Counted from the first letter of the stretch, positions 9,344 to 18,914 are shown. The stretch is DNA of 64,000 nucleotides from CAVTSA01 sp963790575 (GCA_963790575.1 CAWBPD010000038.1:11720-75719); one strand, 5' to 3'. Notes: generated from the sequence alone by a model not told the origin. Translations and numbers: made by a program.

Positions 9344-10087
9344 TCAACCCCGGCCGGCCCGGGGGTTCACCAGGTGCCACCCGGAGCGCAGCGTGGTGGC
9401 GACCTTCCAGGCCCGACTCCCCTTGATCAGGTTCAGCTCCCCCTCGGCCTCCGCAGCCCGCAGGCGGTCGTCCAGCCGCAGCGGATACGTCAGCCCCTGG
9501 ACCGCGGAGCTGGCGAACCGGCTGCCCGTCTGTTTCGAGAAGTGGACGCAGAAGGCATCGACGCTGCCCATCGGCTGGATGTCGAGGTCATCAACCCCGA
9601 TCACCTCAGAGAGCAGCACGAACAGCTCGTCATATGAGTAGTAGTGGTGCCACCAGAGGTCTGTCCGGTTCTCTACGTGGTGTCGAGCCTCCTCGTCATA
9701 GGGAACCGTGGAGTGGGGGAGGTGATGCACCGACATCAAGTGGAGGACGGCGTGCCCCCCCGGCTTCAGTGCGCGGTATGCCTCCTTGAAGATGAAGAAC
9801 GCCCAGTGCTTCTCTACGTGCTGGATGGCCGCGCAGGAGTAGATCACCTCGAACGTGTCGTCGCTGAACGGCCAACGGAGGCCGTCGTAGGTGACGAAAT
9901 GCGCGCGCCGGTCGGTCCACCGCTGGTAGGCCGCACTCGAGATCTCCGGCGACACGTCGAGGCCGACAATGGCGCTGACGTCGGGATGGGTCTCCAGCAC
10001 CGACTCCATGATCCAGCCCACACCGGGGCCGATCTCGAGCACGCGGTCGCCGGCCTTTGGCCCGGCCTGCGGGAAGATCCCGAACAT
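9344..10087 (-). CDS. SAM-dependent methyltransferase, start uncertain
   Basis: A methyltransferase of 247 residues from ATG 10087. The SAM motif LEIGPGVGWIM is about 20 residues in, followed by GLDVSPE and CAAIQHV. The reading frame remains open for 45 more codons, up to a TGA at 10223-10225, and that stretch (RSEGDLQTLQVTIHDGVPED...) looks coding. It contains no ATG, GTG or TTG; only a CTG at 10118-10120. The true N-terminus may therefore use a rare start or lie behind a small sequence error. The neighbouring GT2 gene ends at 10216, so the extension would just overlap it. Probably modifies a sugar of the polymer. Confidence 0.75.
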   Translation of the reverse strand: MFGIFPQAGPKAGDRVLEIGPGVGWIMESVLETHPDVSAIVGLDVSPEISSAAYQRWTDRRAHFVTYDGLRWPFSDDTFEVIYSCAAIQHVEKHWAFFIFKEAYRALKPGGHAVLHLMSVHHLPHSTVPYDEEARHHVENRTDLWWHHYYSYDELFVLLSEVIGVDDLDIQPMGSVDAFCVHFSKQTGSRFASSAVQGLTYPLRLDDRLRAAEAEGELNLIKGSRAWKVATTLRSGWHLVNPRAGRG

Positions 10088-10215
10088 AGCATCGCGGTAG
10101 CTGCGGCCACGCTGCCTCAGCTGGTCCTCGGGAACCCCGTCATGGATCGTGACCTGAAGAGTCTGGAGGTCGCCCTCACTCCGCCAGGCTTCGATATTGG
10201 AATGCGTGATGGTTT

Positions 10216-11232
10216 CTACCCCTCAATCACGGGCCGCGCGGGCCGGCGGATGGTCCGGCGGGCGGTTGCGGCCAGCCAGCGCGCCAGCCGGACGCTCTTG
10301 GCGTTGATGATGAGGCGCTGCAGGTCCCGTTCGGCGGTGACTTCGGCAAGCCGGCGCTTCAAGTCGTCCAGCTGAGCCCCCGCGTTCTCCAGCTCCACCT
10401 GGCGGTCATGCTGCTCCCGGCGGGTCGGGAAGCGGTCGCTGAGGTCGAATCCGGCCGCCTCCGCCTCATGCATGGTCCGCTCGTAGTCGGCGTCGAACTT
10501 GCCGCCCCAGCGGCTCATGAACACCTCCTTGTTCCTCTGGTCATTCGCGCTCAGGCGCCCTTTGCTCATGCTCTCCCAGTGATAGGCGAGCGAGTCGGGT
10601 ACGTACAGAATGCGCCCACCCCGCTCGCGGACCTTGAGGCAGAGATCGGCGTCCTCGTAGGAATTGAAGTACGCCGCGTCGAACCCCCCAACCTGGTCGA
10701 ACACGTCACGGCGAATGGCGAGGGCGGCACCCGTCACAGCCTGATATTCGCGCCGCTCCAGGATCAATGGGGAGTCCCCCGGCAGCCCCGCGAACACGTG
10801 TCCTGGCCCCTCCTTGATGAAGACGACGCCGGCATGCTGCACGCGGCCGTTGGGATAGAGGAGCCGGGAGCCTGTAATCGAGACCGAAGGGTCCGCGAAG
10901 GGGGTCAGAAGGCGTGGCAACCAGTCGGGCATCACGAACGTGTCGTTGTTGAGAAACACGATCACCTGGCCGCTCGCCCTCGAAGCACCGAGGTTGCACC
11001 CACGCGCGAATCCCAGGTTCTCCTCCGACCGGACGGCGATCCGTCGGGGCCCCTCCGCCTCCCACTCGCTCAGCATCTGAGGGGTGGTGTCCGAGGACCC
11101 GTTGTCCACCACGATCACCTCCGCGCCGCGCAGATCGGCCCGCTCCAGACTGATCAGGCAGAGGCGCGTGAGAAACATCTCGTTGAATGCCAGGATGACG
11201 ATGCTGGCCGGGATCCCGGACTCCTCGGTCAT
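10216..11232 (-). CDS. GT2 family glycosyltransferase (rhamnosyltransferase-like)
   Basis: A 338-residue GT-A enzyme. It has the nucleotide-binding VIVVDNGSSDTTPQM, the NLGFARGCNLG stretch, the metal-binding FLNNDTF (DxD-like), and GGFDAAYFNSYEDADLCLK with the catalytic acidic ED. This pattern is common in rhamnosyl- and related transferases that build O-antigens. The C-terminal 90 residues are predicted helical and coiled-coil-like (LENAGAQLDDLKRRLAEVTAER). I chose ATG 11232 because the fold begins with ASIVILAFNE soon after; a start ten codons upstream is possible. Confidence 0.87.
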   Translation of the reverse strand: MTEESGIPASIVILAFNEMFLTRLCLISLERADLRGAEVIVVDNGSSDTTPQMLSEWEAEGPRRIAVRSEENLGFARGCNLGASRASGQVIVFLNNDTFVMPDWLPRLLTPFADPSVSITGSRLLYPNGRVQHAGVVFIKEGPGHVFAGLPGDSPLILERREYQAVTGAALAIRRDVFDQVGGFDAAYFNSYEDADLCLKVRERGGRILYVPDSLAYHWESMSKGRLSANDQRNKEVFMSRWGGKFDADYERTMHEAEAAGFDLSDRFPTRREQHDRQVELENAGAQLDDLKRRLAEVTAERDLQRLIINAKSVRLARWLAATARRTIRRPARPVIEG

Positions 11233-11371
11233 TGGCGATGGCCGCCAACCGCCGTACCCCAAACGGCACCGCTTGGACTGGTCACCGGGGGTACTTTAGC
11301 TGGGGCCGGGGGGTCGCGAGGTGCCACTCTATCCCGGGAGGCGATGCACCCGCCCTGTCGAGGCTGATATA

Positions 11372-11377
11372 TAAGAT
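11372..11377 (+). promoter_or_regulatory. Candidate -10 box before the second large glycosyltransferase
   Basis: TAAGAT (inside GATATATAAGATC) lies 4 nt before GTG 11382. An overlapping TATATA at 11368-11373 would be 8 nt away. The AT-rich patch is conspicuous in GC-rich surroundings. It supports the GTG start, and there is no ribosome site. Confidence 0.4.
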
Positions 11378-11381
11378 CGGC

Positions 11382-13682
11382 GTGCGAGTTGTCCAGGTTG
11401 GCGACCCGCCCTCCGGCTGCGCTGCTGGGCTGGGGTCCGGCTTCGACCTCCGAACTCTGGGTACGCGCCTGGAACGCGAGGGTGTGGAGCAATACCCCTT
11501 GCCGTTCCGCGATGCGTCTCCGGAATCGCTCGCCTCATTCCTCGACCAATGGCGTCCTGACGTTGTGCACGCTCACGGTCGCCCGGGGCAGGTCGCGGCG
11601 ATGCTGGAGGTCGCTCACAGCCGATTGCCAGCCGTCGTGGTCACGATGCCGGACTATTCGTGGATCTGCGAGCGGGGCACCTGCATCGACAGCAGTGGCA
11701 TCCCGTGCCTGCCGGCGGTGACGCCCGGCTCCTGCGCCTGCCGTTCGGGCACCGACGCCCTGGCTGCCCGTAACGCGTCCCTGCGGGCTGCGCTGCGGCC
11801 GGACGACGTCGCATTGATACCCCCGACGCTCTCGCGGGAGCGGCTGGTCGCGAGCGGCATCCGATCCCGGGTCCTGACGCTCGACGCGGCGGGCGCCGAC
11901 AGCGTCAGCCGGCTCCATGCGATCTATCGCGATGCCGCAGCGCGGCGACAGCCGTCAAACGATCGCCACCCGCCGGCCCAGCTCCGTCACGTCCTCTTCA
12001 TCGTCGGCGCATCCGGTTCACCTCTTCGGTATCGCGTCCACCAGAAGGTCGAACAGCTTGCGATCCACGGGATCTCGTCGGCCCTCGTGTGGTACGCGGA
12101 CCCACGGCTGCCGGCGGCCGTGTGGGAAGCCGACGCGGTGATCGTCTACCGGGCTCCGGCGACCCGGCTGTTCGTCGAGGTGATCCGCTCTGCGCGGCGG
12201 CGCGGCGTGCCAACCTTCTGGGACGTCGACGACCTGATCTTCGATCCCGCCACTGTCGACGAGCTACCCATACACCGTGGTCGCTCCCGCAAGGAACGCG
12301 ATGCGTGGATCGAGACCGCTCACCGGTACCGGGCCATGCTGCTGGAGTGTGGCGCCGGCATTGCGTCGACTCCCGAGATAGCACGCCACATGGGGCGCAT
12401 TGGGGTGCCGGCGCAAATTCTCCCCAATGGGGTCGACACAACCTACTCGGCCGTGTTCGAAGGCGCGCGCCGCGCAGCTGCGTCGCGCAAGTCAGGGGTT
12501 CGCCGCAGGCCGTTCACGATCGGGTATTGCTCCGGCTCCGACACGCACGACGAGGACTTCGAGATGGTCGGTCCGATCCTCGCCGATTTTTTGGACGCCC
12601 ATCGGGAAGCCAGGATGCTTCTGGTCGGGCCGCTAATGATTCCCCGCCTGCTGAAGAGGTTCTCCCGTCGCATCCAAAGGGTCGGCTGGCTCCCGGGGAT
12701 GGAGGTGCCGCGATACCTGACTCGTTTCGACCTCAATATCGCTCCGCTTGTCGCGCACGACTTCACGAACGGGAAGAGCGCGATCAAGTGGTCGGAGGCG
12801 GCGCTCGTCGGGGTCCCCACGCTGGCCTGGGCGACCGAGCCCTTCAGGATGGCGATCGACGACGGGCGTACGGGACTGCTTGCCAACGATACGACCGAGT
12901 TTCGGAACCGCCTCGAGTACGCGTTCACGCACCGCGCCCAGCTACCGGCGATGGCGGAGGCAGCTCGGCTGGCCGCATTCGAACAGGGTTCACCCTGGGT
13001 CCTGGGGGAGCGCCTCACGAGCATCCTGGAGACCGCCGAGCGGGCAGCGATCCGGGAGGTCGAAAATCGCTGGCCGGTGGAAACCTACCAGACCGACGTG
13101 GAGGAGGCCGGGACGATCGCGGGACTGGCGCCCAGGCAAGCCAAGGTGGGGCCGGGAGAGCGCCTCGACGGTGCTCGGGTCGCATTCAGCTATCCCCTTG
13201 GGAAGGGAGCACTGCGACGGGCCGATGTCCAGATCGCGAGCTGGCTGCAACCCGTGCATTCTCCGCTCGAGCTGCGGGTTCGAGTGGGCCGGCGGGTGCT
13301 GGCCAGTGCGACAGTCCCACCCAAGGACATGGTCGACAACGGCTGGGTCGCGTTCACCTTCGACCCACCGGTCCCCCCCGTGTGGGGCGCCGTCGCCGAG
13401 CTTTGCTCGGATCGACATCAGAACATCGCCCCCTACGTCATGCGCGACGGCAGTCGTTATGTCAACGGGGTTCGGGTGCGCGGCGCGGTGATGGCCCGCA
13501 CGTTCCATCAGCGCCCGGTGCTGCCGGACTTCAGTCCGCCCGCGCCGGCCATGTCGGTGGACCTTGTAAAGGCGAGGCTCGATTATGCGGTCTCGGCCTA
13601 CCGGCATCTACTACGCCGAGAGGCGGGCCGCGTGATTCGGCGCATCGGGGTGCATCGTTCGAACGCGATCCGCCCGGTGTAG
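11382..13682 (+). CDS. Glycosyltransferase paralogue with reduced N-terminal GT4 half
   Basis: A 766-residue relative of the protein at 5755. Residues 1-190 keep only the acceptor-side half of a GT4 enzyme, including the cysteine cluster (WICERGTC, PC, GSCAC, about 94-121). The donor-side half with the acidic motif is absent. From about 202 it matches the paralogue closely: SGSPLRYRVHQKVEQL, FWDVDDLIFDP, KWSEAALVGVPTLAWATEPF. The C-terminal module (about 580-725) with DNGWVAFTF and SRYVNGVRVRG is shared too. I prefer GTG 11382 over upstream starts because MRVVQVGD begins the fold. The first half is probably catalytically dead. Confidence 0.8.
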   Translation: MRVVQVGDPPSGCAAGLGSGFDLRTLGTRLEREGVEQYPLPFRDASPESLASFLDQWRPDVVHAHGRPGQVAAMLEVAHSRLPAVVVTMPDYSWICERGTCIDSSGIPCLPAVTPGSCACRSGTDALAARNASLRAALRPDDVALIPPTLSRERLVASGIRSRVLTLDAAGADSVSRLHAIYRDAAARRQPSNDRHPPAQLRHVLFIVGASGSPLRYRVHQKVEQLAIHGISSALVWYADPRLPAAVWEADAVIVYRAPATRLFVEVIRSARRRGVPTFWDVDDLIFDPATVDELPIHRGRSRKERDAWIETAHRYRAMLLECGAGIASTPEIARHMGRIGVPAQILPNGVDTTYSAVFEGARRAAASRKSGVRRRPFTIGYCSGSDTHDEDFEMVGPILADFLDAHREARMLLVGPLMIPRLLKRFSRRIQRVGWLPGMEVPRYLTRFDLNIAPLVAHDFTNGKSAIKWSEAALVGVPTLAWATEPFRMAIDDGRTGLLANDTTEFRNRLEYAFTHRAQLPAMAEAARLAAFEQGSPWVLGERLTSILETAERAAIREVENRWPVETYQTDVEEAGTIAGLAPRQAKVGPGERLDGARVAFSYPLGKGALRRADVQIASWLQPVHSPLELRVRVGRRVLASATVPPKDMVDNGWVAFTFDPPVPPVWGAVAELCSDRHQNIAPYVMRDGSRYVNGVRVRGAVMARTFHQRPVLPDFSPPAPAMSVDLVKARLDYAVSAYRHLLRREAGRVIRRIGVHRSNAIRPV

Positions 13683-13757
13683 AGGCGCGGGTGGTGCGGC
13701 CTCGAACCAGGTGAACGCGAGCCCACTAATCCCCGATTCGGTAGACTAGCGCCCGCT

Positions 13758-14582
13758 TTGGCCGATCTGGTGGATACGCGGGCCGGGTTCAGAGACAGGG
13801 TCTCTGACCTCGTCGATTACCGCGAGCTGATCCTCAATCTGACACAGCGGGACCTGGTCCTGAAGTACAAAGGGTCGGTTCTGGGGGTGGCTTGGTCGCT
13901 CTTGAACCCGCTGCTCCAGATGGTCATCTACACGGCAATCTTCAGCATCTTCCTCCGCATCTTCACGCTTCCCCACTACTGGGCCTTCGTGATCGGCGGG
14001 ATCCTGTTCTGGACCTTCTTCTCGACCAGTTTGGTCTCATCCTCGACGGCATTCGTCAGGAATCCGGGCCTGATCACACGTGTGTACTTCCCGATCGAGG
14101 TCCTGAGCCTCTCCGGCGTGTTCGCGAACTTCGTGAACTTTTTGATCCCGCTCACAATCCTGCTGATCGTCCTCCCGATCGGCGGCGTGCATCTCGGGAT
14201 CTCGCTGGTGCTGCTGCCGGTGATCGTCCTGTCGATCCTGGTGACCACGGTCGGGCTAGGACTGATCGCCGCCACCGTCACCGTCTTCCTCCGAGACGTC
14301 GAGCACTTCCTGCAGCTCGGGATCCAGGTGTTCTTCTACGCCAGCCCGATTCTGTACCCACTCCAGAGTGGAACCCTTCCCCACGGGGCCTCCAAGTACG
14401 CCCAAATACTCCGCTTGAATCCCCTTTCCTGGTATCTCGACTCCTACCACGCGGTCCTGTACTTCGGAATCTGGCCCAGCACGAAGGAGTTCGTCGCCAT
14501 GCTTGCCTGCACGGTGGTGTGTCTCGTCCTGGGGTGTGTGATCTTCCTCAAACTCCGGCCAAGAATTCCGGAGAATCTCTAG
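13758..14582 (+). CDS. wzm: O-antigen/polysaccharide ABC exporter permease (Wzm)
   Basis: The membrane half of the exporter that moves the finished polysaccharide across the cytoplasmic membrane. The 274-residue ABC-2 permease has the N-terminal RELILNLTQRDLVLKYKGSVLGV motif region and about six hydrophobic segments. It is followed after 3 nt by the ATPase gene. The start is TTG 13758 or GTG 13770; a TAGACT box at 13742-13747 precedes them by a few bases, so the message has almost no leader. Confidence 0.92.
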   Translation: MADLVDTRAGFRDRVSDLVDYRELILNLTQRDLVLKYKGSVLGVAWSLLNPLLQMVIYTAIFSIFLRIFTLPHYWAFVIGGILFWTFFSTSLVSSSTAFVRNPGLITRVYFPIEVLSLSGVFANFVNFLIPLTILLIVLPIGGVHLGISLVLLPVIVLSILVTTVGLGLIAATVTVFLRDVEHFLQLGIQVFFYASPILYPLQSGTLPHGASKYAQILRLNPLSWYLDSYHAVLYFGIWPSTKEFVAMLACTVVCLVLGCVIFLKLRPRIPENL

Positions 14583-14585
14583 CAG

Positions 14586-15803
14586 ATGGCCAGTGCAGTG
14601 ATCCGGCTGGAGGACGTGCACAAGCGGTATCGCATCTACCGGCGCCGGTACCAGTCGCTGAAGGAGATCCTAATCCATCGTCGGCTGGGTGAGTGGCAGG
14701 ACCACTGGGCGGTAAAGGGCATCACGCTCGAGGTCGAACAGGGCAACACGCTCGGGCTCCTGGGCCCGAACGGTGCCGGGAAGAGCACAACGCTGAAGCT
14801 GATGGCGCGCATCTTGAGCCCGGACAAGGGCCGCATCCTCACCGCGCGCCGGGTGGCGGGCTTGCTGGAACTGGGTTCCGGATTCCAGCTCGAATACACC
14901 GGGATGGAGAACATCTTTCTCAACGCATCGCTTCTGGGGCTGACCAAGCGCGACATCAAGAACCGGCTCGAATCCATACTCGACTTCTCCGAGCTGGGCC
15001 AAGCGATCAACGACCCGCTGCGCACCTACTCGACCGGGATGGTCATGCGTCTCGCCTTCTCGATCGCGATCCACGTCGACCCGGAGGTTCTGCTGGTGGA
15101 CGAGGTGCTGTCTGTGGGCGACGAGTCTTTCCAGAAGAAGTGTCTCGATCACATCACCAGGTTCCAGGCTCTGGGCGGCACCATCGTGCTCGTCTCTCAT
15201 GGCATGGGAACGGTCCAGGACATGTGCAACCAGGCGGCCTGGATCGAGGATGGGGTCGTCCAGGAGATGGGGAACCCGTCGACCGTGATCAACGCCTATG
15301 TCGACCGGGTGCGCGACCGCGACGCGGCGCATGCGCATCTCGACGAGGTGCCGGCCGTCGAGCTGGGCGAGGTCCGGATGCTCAACCGGGCCGGCCGGCC
15401 CGCGCACGCGCTGGGGCGGGGAGAACAGCTGACGCTGGAGGTTCCCTACCGAGTCAACCGTGCCGTCGAGCACCCCGTCTTCGGCGTCGCTGTGATGCGC
15501 AACGACGGCGCGTACGTATACGGGACCAACACGCTCGCTGAGGGGATGCGGCTGCTGCCACTGCGGCAGGACGGCACTTTCACCTTTCGCTACGATTCCC
15601 TGCCCATGCTCGGGGGCACCTACCGGCTTTCGATCGCGGTGTTCGACGAGTCGCAGATGCTGCTCCCCATCCACGCGCACGACCGCACCTACAGCTTTCG
15701 GATCGAGGGTGCGACCAAAGAGGAGGGTGTGGTGCGCCTCGAGCACGCCTGGAACGTCGGCCCGGCGCTTGAACGGGTTGACGAGGGTCGCCGGGCCGTC
15801 TGA
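14586..15803 (+). CDS. wzt: O-antigen/polysaccharide ABC exporter ATPase (Wzt)
   Basis: Drives export through the Wzm permease. Of 405 residues, about 1-240 are the ABC domain, with Walker A GPNGAGKST (60-68), the signature YSTGMVMRLAFS and Walker B VLLVDEVLSVGDE. About 250-395 form a C-terminal beta domain of the Wzt type, which in characterised exporters recognises the modified non-reducing end of the polymer. That fits a locus with several methyltransferases, since terminal methylation is a known export signal. Specificity here is inference. Confidence 0.93.
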   Translation: MASAVIRLEDVHKRYRIYRRRYQSLKEILIHRRLGEWQDHWAVKGITLEVEQGNTLGLLGPNGAGKSTTLKLMARILSPDKGRILTARRVAGLLELGSGFQLEYTGMENIFLNASLLGLTKRDIKNRLESILDFSELGQAINDPLRTYSTGMVMRLAFSIAIHVDPEVLLVDEVLSVGDESFQKKCLDHITRFQALGGTIVLVSHGMGTVQDMCNQAAWIEDGVVQEMGNPSTVINAYVDRVRDRDAAHAHLDEVPAVELGEVRMLNRAGRPAHALGRGEQLTLEVPYRVNRAVEHPVFGVAVMRNDGAYVYGTNTLAEGMRLLPLRQDGTFTFRYDSLPMLGGTYRLSIAVFDESQMLLPIHAHDRTYSFRIEGATKEEGVVRLEHAWNVGPALERVDEGRRAV

Positions 15804-15814
15804 CCGGACCGGAG

Positions 15815-16669
15815 CTATGGTCGCGGCCGGTGCCTGGCACCCCCGAACCCGAGCCGGCGGGCGGCGGCGCGCGCATAGAAGCCGATCAGCACCCTTCCCG
15901 CGGGTGGTGCGAACGCGGTGGAAACCCCGACCGAATCCGCGTAGGGGCCTCGTCCCAAGACCCTGAAGACATGGTCTCGCCGGCCGTCGCAGAGCGACCG
16001 GCGGAAGACCGGGGGACGAGCCCTCAGTGGCGGCTTGTTAACCCGGACAAACGCCCCGATCTCACGCACGACGCTGTGGAGGTAGTTGACGGCGAAGTCG
16101 AGGTCGACTCCACGCCGGGTGAGGTCGATGAGAATTCGGGGCTCGACGTTGTATCTGATCTCGTCGAGCGTCCAGCGTGCGCCGAGGATCGGCTCCCAGT
16201 GGTCGGGGAACCGATACGCCATGTGATAGTAGTGCTCTTCGTTCAGAAAGCTCTTGTGGTCGAAGATAAACGCGTCCCGGTGCATCGAGAAGGGATGCCA
16301 GAGCTCGAGCAACGCCCCGTCCTTCGCGACGCGCGTGAATTCACGGAAGACATGCGCGAGCTGAGCGGGTTTGATGTGCTCCAGGCAGTGGGAGGAGAAG
16401 ATGTGCGACGCCGAGCCGTCCTCGAACGGGAGGTTCTGGTTCGCGATGTCGCATTGGTAGTCCGCGCCGTCGATGATGTCGACGCCGACGAAGCCTTCGC
16501 GTTTGAGTGAGCCACACCCGATATCGAGGCGCAGACCACCGTCTTCGCTGCTTCGCCCAACTGTGACGGGCACCCGGGCATCGTACCTGACGCCCACCCG
16601 GGGGCCCGCGATCTCTTGGAGGCGGACGGGCCGGCCCGGGGAGGGGGCCGGCGAACGCCGTCGAGGCAT
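15815..16669 (-). CDS. SAM-dependent methyltransferase
   Basis: A 284-residue methyltransferase. The SAM motif LDIGCGS is at 48-54, followed by GFVGVDI, an acidic stretch and SSHCLEHI. The frame opens seven codons further upstream, but ATG 16669 is the first good start. It converges on wzt, ending 11 nt after the wzt stop. It is a candidate for methylating the polymer recognised by the Wzt C-terminal domain. Confidence 0.78.
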   Translation of the reverse strand: MPRRRSPAPSPGRPVRLQEIAGPRVGVRYDARVPVTVGRSSEDGGLRLDIGCGSLKREGFVGVDIIDGADYQCDIANQNLPFEDGSASHIFSSHCLEHIKPAQLAHVFREFTRVAKDGALLELWHPFSMHRDAFIFDHKSFLNEEHYYHMAYRFPDHWEPILGARWTLDEIRYNVEPRILIDLTRRGVDLDFAVNYLHSVVREIGAFVRVNKPPLRARPPVFRRSLCDGRRDHVFRVLGRGPYADSVGVSTAFAPPAGRVLIGFYARAAARRLGFGGARHRPRP

Positions 16670-16840
16670 GTCACGGCCGCAGTCACCCACACGTTCGAAC
16701 TCAAGGGTTGAAGTTGCCGCCTCCCTTCACTAGGCTGGGCGGCATTTCGGTCTGAGTTAGGGGGGCGCGGCAGCCCCTCCCGACTATCTCCAGCTATCTC
16801 CGAAGGATCGCTGCCACCGGCCGCACAGGAGAAGTACAAC

Positions 16841-18793
16841 TTGCGTCGCAGAACACGTCTCGCAATCGCCGTCATCACCCAAGGCGCGCTGCTGGCCTGC
16901 ATGCTCTTGGCGGCCGGCCAACCTATCTTCCGCATCGCGCCGGACGCTCGAATCGCCGCAGTCCTGACGCGCTCGGGAACGTCCACCCCACCTCCCATGT
17001 ACGCGGTGCCCGCCAGCCCGGCCCTCCCCCACGGCCCGCGGATGCTGCGGATGCTGGCCGGCATCGGATCCGGCAGCGGCTCGAGCCGGTCACGCCCCAG
17101 TGGGAACCGAAACGCGATCACTCTCGATGCCGTGAGCCTCACCTCCCGGGGTGGCGCGGAAGGCATCGACGTGGCCTCTTATCAGCACACCAACGGCGCC
17201 ATCGATTGGCCCCAGGTCGCGGCTGACGGTTATTCCTTCGCCTACCTCAAGGCCACCGAGGGGACCTACTACCAAAATCCCTACTACGCGAGTGACTTCG
17301 CGGGCGCTCGCGCGGCCGGGATGCTGGCGGGCGCATACGCCTTCGCCACGCCCGACACGGCTGGCGGCGGCCAGGAGGCGGACTACCTCCTGAACGCGAT
17401 CAACTACGCCAACGATGGCCTGACGTTGCCACCGATGATCGACCTCGAGTGGGACCCATACGACTCGAGCCAGCCCTGCTACGGGCTCAGTACCGGCGCC
17501 ATGGTGTCCTGGATCGCATCCTTCGTGGGCGAGGTCCTGGCCCGGACCTCGCGCTACGCCCTCATCTACACCGCCGCATCCTGGTGGCAGCAGTGCACTG
17601 GCGGCACATCGGCATTCTCGGCCGACCCGCTCTCGATCGCGTCCTACGGCGTCGCGGCGCCGGCCATCCCAAGCGGCTGGTCCAGCTACGTGGTCTGGCA
17701 GTTCACCAGCACCGGGGGCGTGCCAGGAATCGGCACGCAGACCGATCTGGATCTGTTCAACGGCGCACTGTCGTCGCTGCAGGTGTTCGCCACCAACGGG
17801 CAGGGGAACGCGCAGGAGCTCCCGGCGCCGGTCGGACAGAGCAACGGGGTGGTGGACGTTTTCTGGCGTGGCTCCGACGGATCGCTGACTCACGCGTGGT
17901 ACATGCCGGGGCGAGGTTGGTCCGGCCCGGTGAGCCAGGGCGGAGCGATGGCCTCCGATCCCTCGACCGTGTCCACCGGGGGAGGTGCCGTCCAGGTCCT
18001 CTTCCAGGGAACCAACGCCGACCTATGGTGGGCGTGGTTCAACGGCCGTTGGAACGGGCCCGATGACATCGGCATGGGCCCGTTGGGGGGAGCTGCCTAT
18101 GCGGTCTCCGCGCAGCCCGGGGTGGTTGACGCGTTCTGGAGGGGAACTGACAACGGGCTCTGGCATGCGTGGCAGATCGGTGGCGTCTGGTACGGGCCGC
18201 AGGAGCTCGCGCCCGCCGGATCGGTGGCCTCCGACCCGGCACCGGTCGCGCTCGGTCAGAACGGGTACATGGACGTGTTCTGGCGCGGGGCCAACGCGGG
18301 CCTATGGGACGTCCAGTACCGCTCGAACGGGTGGTCGAGCCCGCGGAATCTCAGCCTGGGCACCCTTGGTTCGCAGCCCGAGGCCGTTAACTATCAGGCC
18401 GGGCAGGTCGATGTCGCCTGGGTCGGCACGGATCAGAACGTCTGGTACGCGGTCCAGACGGCAGGTGGAATACGGGGTCCCGCGACCGGGGGCAATGGTC
18501 CGCTGGCCAGCTATCCCACCCTGGCCAGCGGGCGATCGGGAGCGGCCGACCTCTTCTGGCAGGGCGCCGACCAGGGAGCGTGGTACGCGTTTCAATCGGG
18601 CGGCGGTTCATGGTCGGGCCCCGGAGAGCTGCCCGCAGGCGTGACCGGTTCACACCCGGTCCCGGCCGCGTCCTCCTCGCAATTGCTCGACGTATTTTGG
18701 CGCGGAGAGGATGGCGGACTATGGCACGCCTGGGGCTACAACGGCGACTGGGCCGGGCCTCAGCGGCTGGGGGCGGGTGGCACCTTCGGCTAG
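16841..18793 (+). CDS. Secreted GH25 lysozyme with seven-repeat lectin-like propeller
   Basis: A 650-residue secreted muramidase. A hydrophobic segment near the N-terminus (ITQGALLACMLLAAG) is a signal anchor or signal peptide. About 106-305 is glycoside hydrolase family 25, with GIDVASYQ (D110), YLKATEG, and the catalytic pair D201 and E203 in MIDLEWDP. About 325-650 holds seven repeats of the form VDVFWRGxDxGLWHAWY, most like a tectonin/PLL-type seven-bladed beta-propeller lectin. The TTG start at 16841 follows AGGAGA by 8 nt, one of the few clear ribosome sites here. It probably cleaves peptidoglycan at sites where the propeller binds glycans. Confidence 0.88.
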   Translation: MRRRTRLAIAVITQGALLACMLLAAGQPIFRIAPDARIAAVLTRSGTSTPPPMYAVPASPALPHGPRMLRMLAGIGSGSGSSRSRPSGNRNAITLDAVSLTSRGGAEGIDVASYQHTNGAIDWPQVAADGYSFAYLKATEGTYYQNPYYASDFAGARAAGMLAGAYAFATPDTAGGGQEADYLLNAINYANDGLTLPPMIDLEWDPYDSSQPCYGLSTGAMVSWIASFVGEVLARTSRYALIYTAASWWQQCTGGTSAFSADPLSIASYGVAAPAIPSGWSSYVVWQFTSTGGVPGIGTQTDLDLFNGALSSLQVFATNGQGNAQELPAPVGQSNGVVDVFWRGSDGSLTHAWYMPGRGWSGPVSQGGAMASDPSTVSTGGGAVQVLFQGTNADLWWAWFNGRWNGPDDIGMGPLGGAAYAVSAQPGVVDAFWRGTDNGLWHAWQIGGVWYGPQELAPAGSVASDPAPVALGQNGYMDVFWRGANAGLWDVQYRSNGWSSPRNLSLGTLGSQPEAVNYQAGQVDVAWVGTDQNVWYAVQTAGGIRGPATGGNGPLASYPTLASGRSGAADLFWQGADQGAWYAFQSGGGSWSGPGELPAGVTGSHPVPAASSSQLLDVFWRGEDGGLWHAWGYNGDWAGPQRLGAGGTFG

Positions 18794-18914
18794 CCATGTC
18801 CCTTGAAGCGCGCTAATCCGCTTCCGGTGCCGCTCGCAAGCGGCTACCGATCGCGACCGGGGTCACCGTACACCTCTCCGGCCGAGCGGGAGCCGGTCTC
18901 TCGCGTCGAGAGGG

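Noticed and set aside
8986..9426. 146-codon plus-strand ORF after the fused glycosyltransferase
   Set aside because: It runs into the antisense of the methyltransferase, has no domain and no ribosome site; at best part of a decayed gene.
12089..13714. 541-codon plus-strand frame inside the second large glycosyltransferase
   Set aside because: It overlaps the conserved GT module in another phase and has Arg/Gly/Pro-rich composition without any motif.
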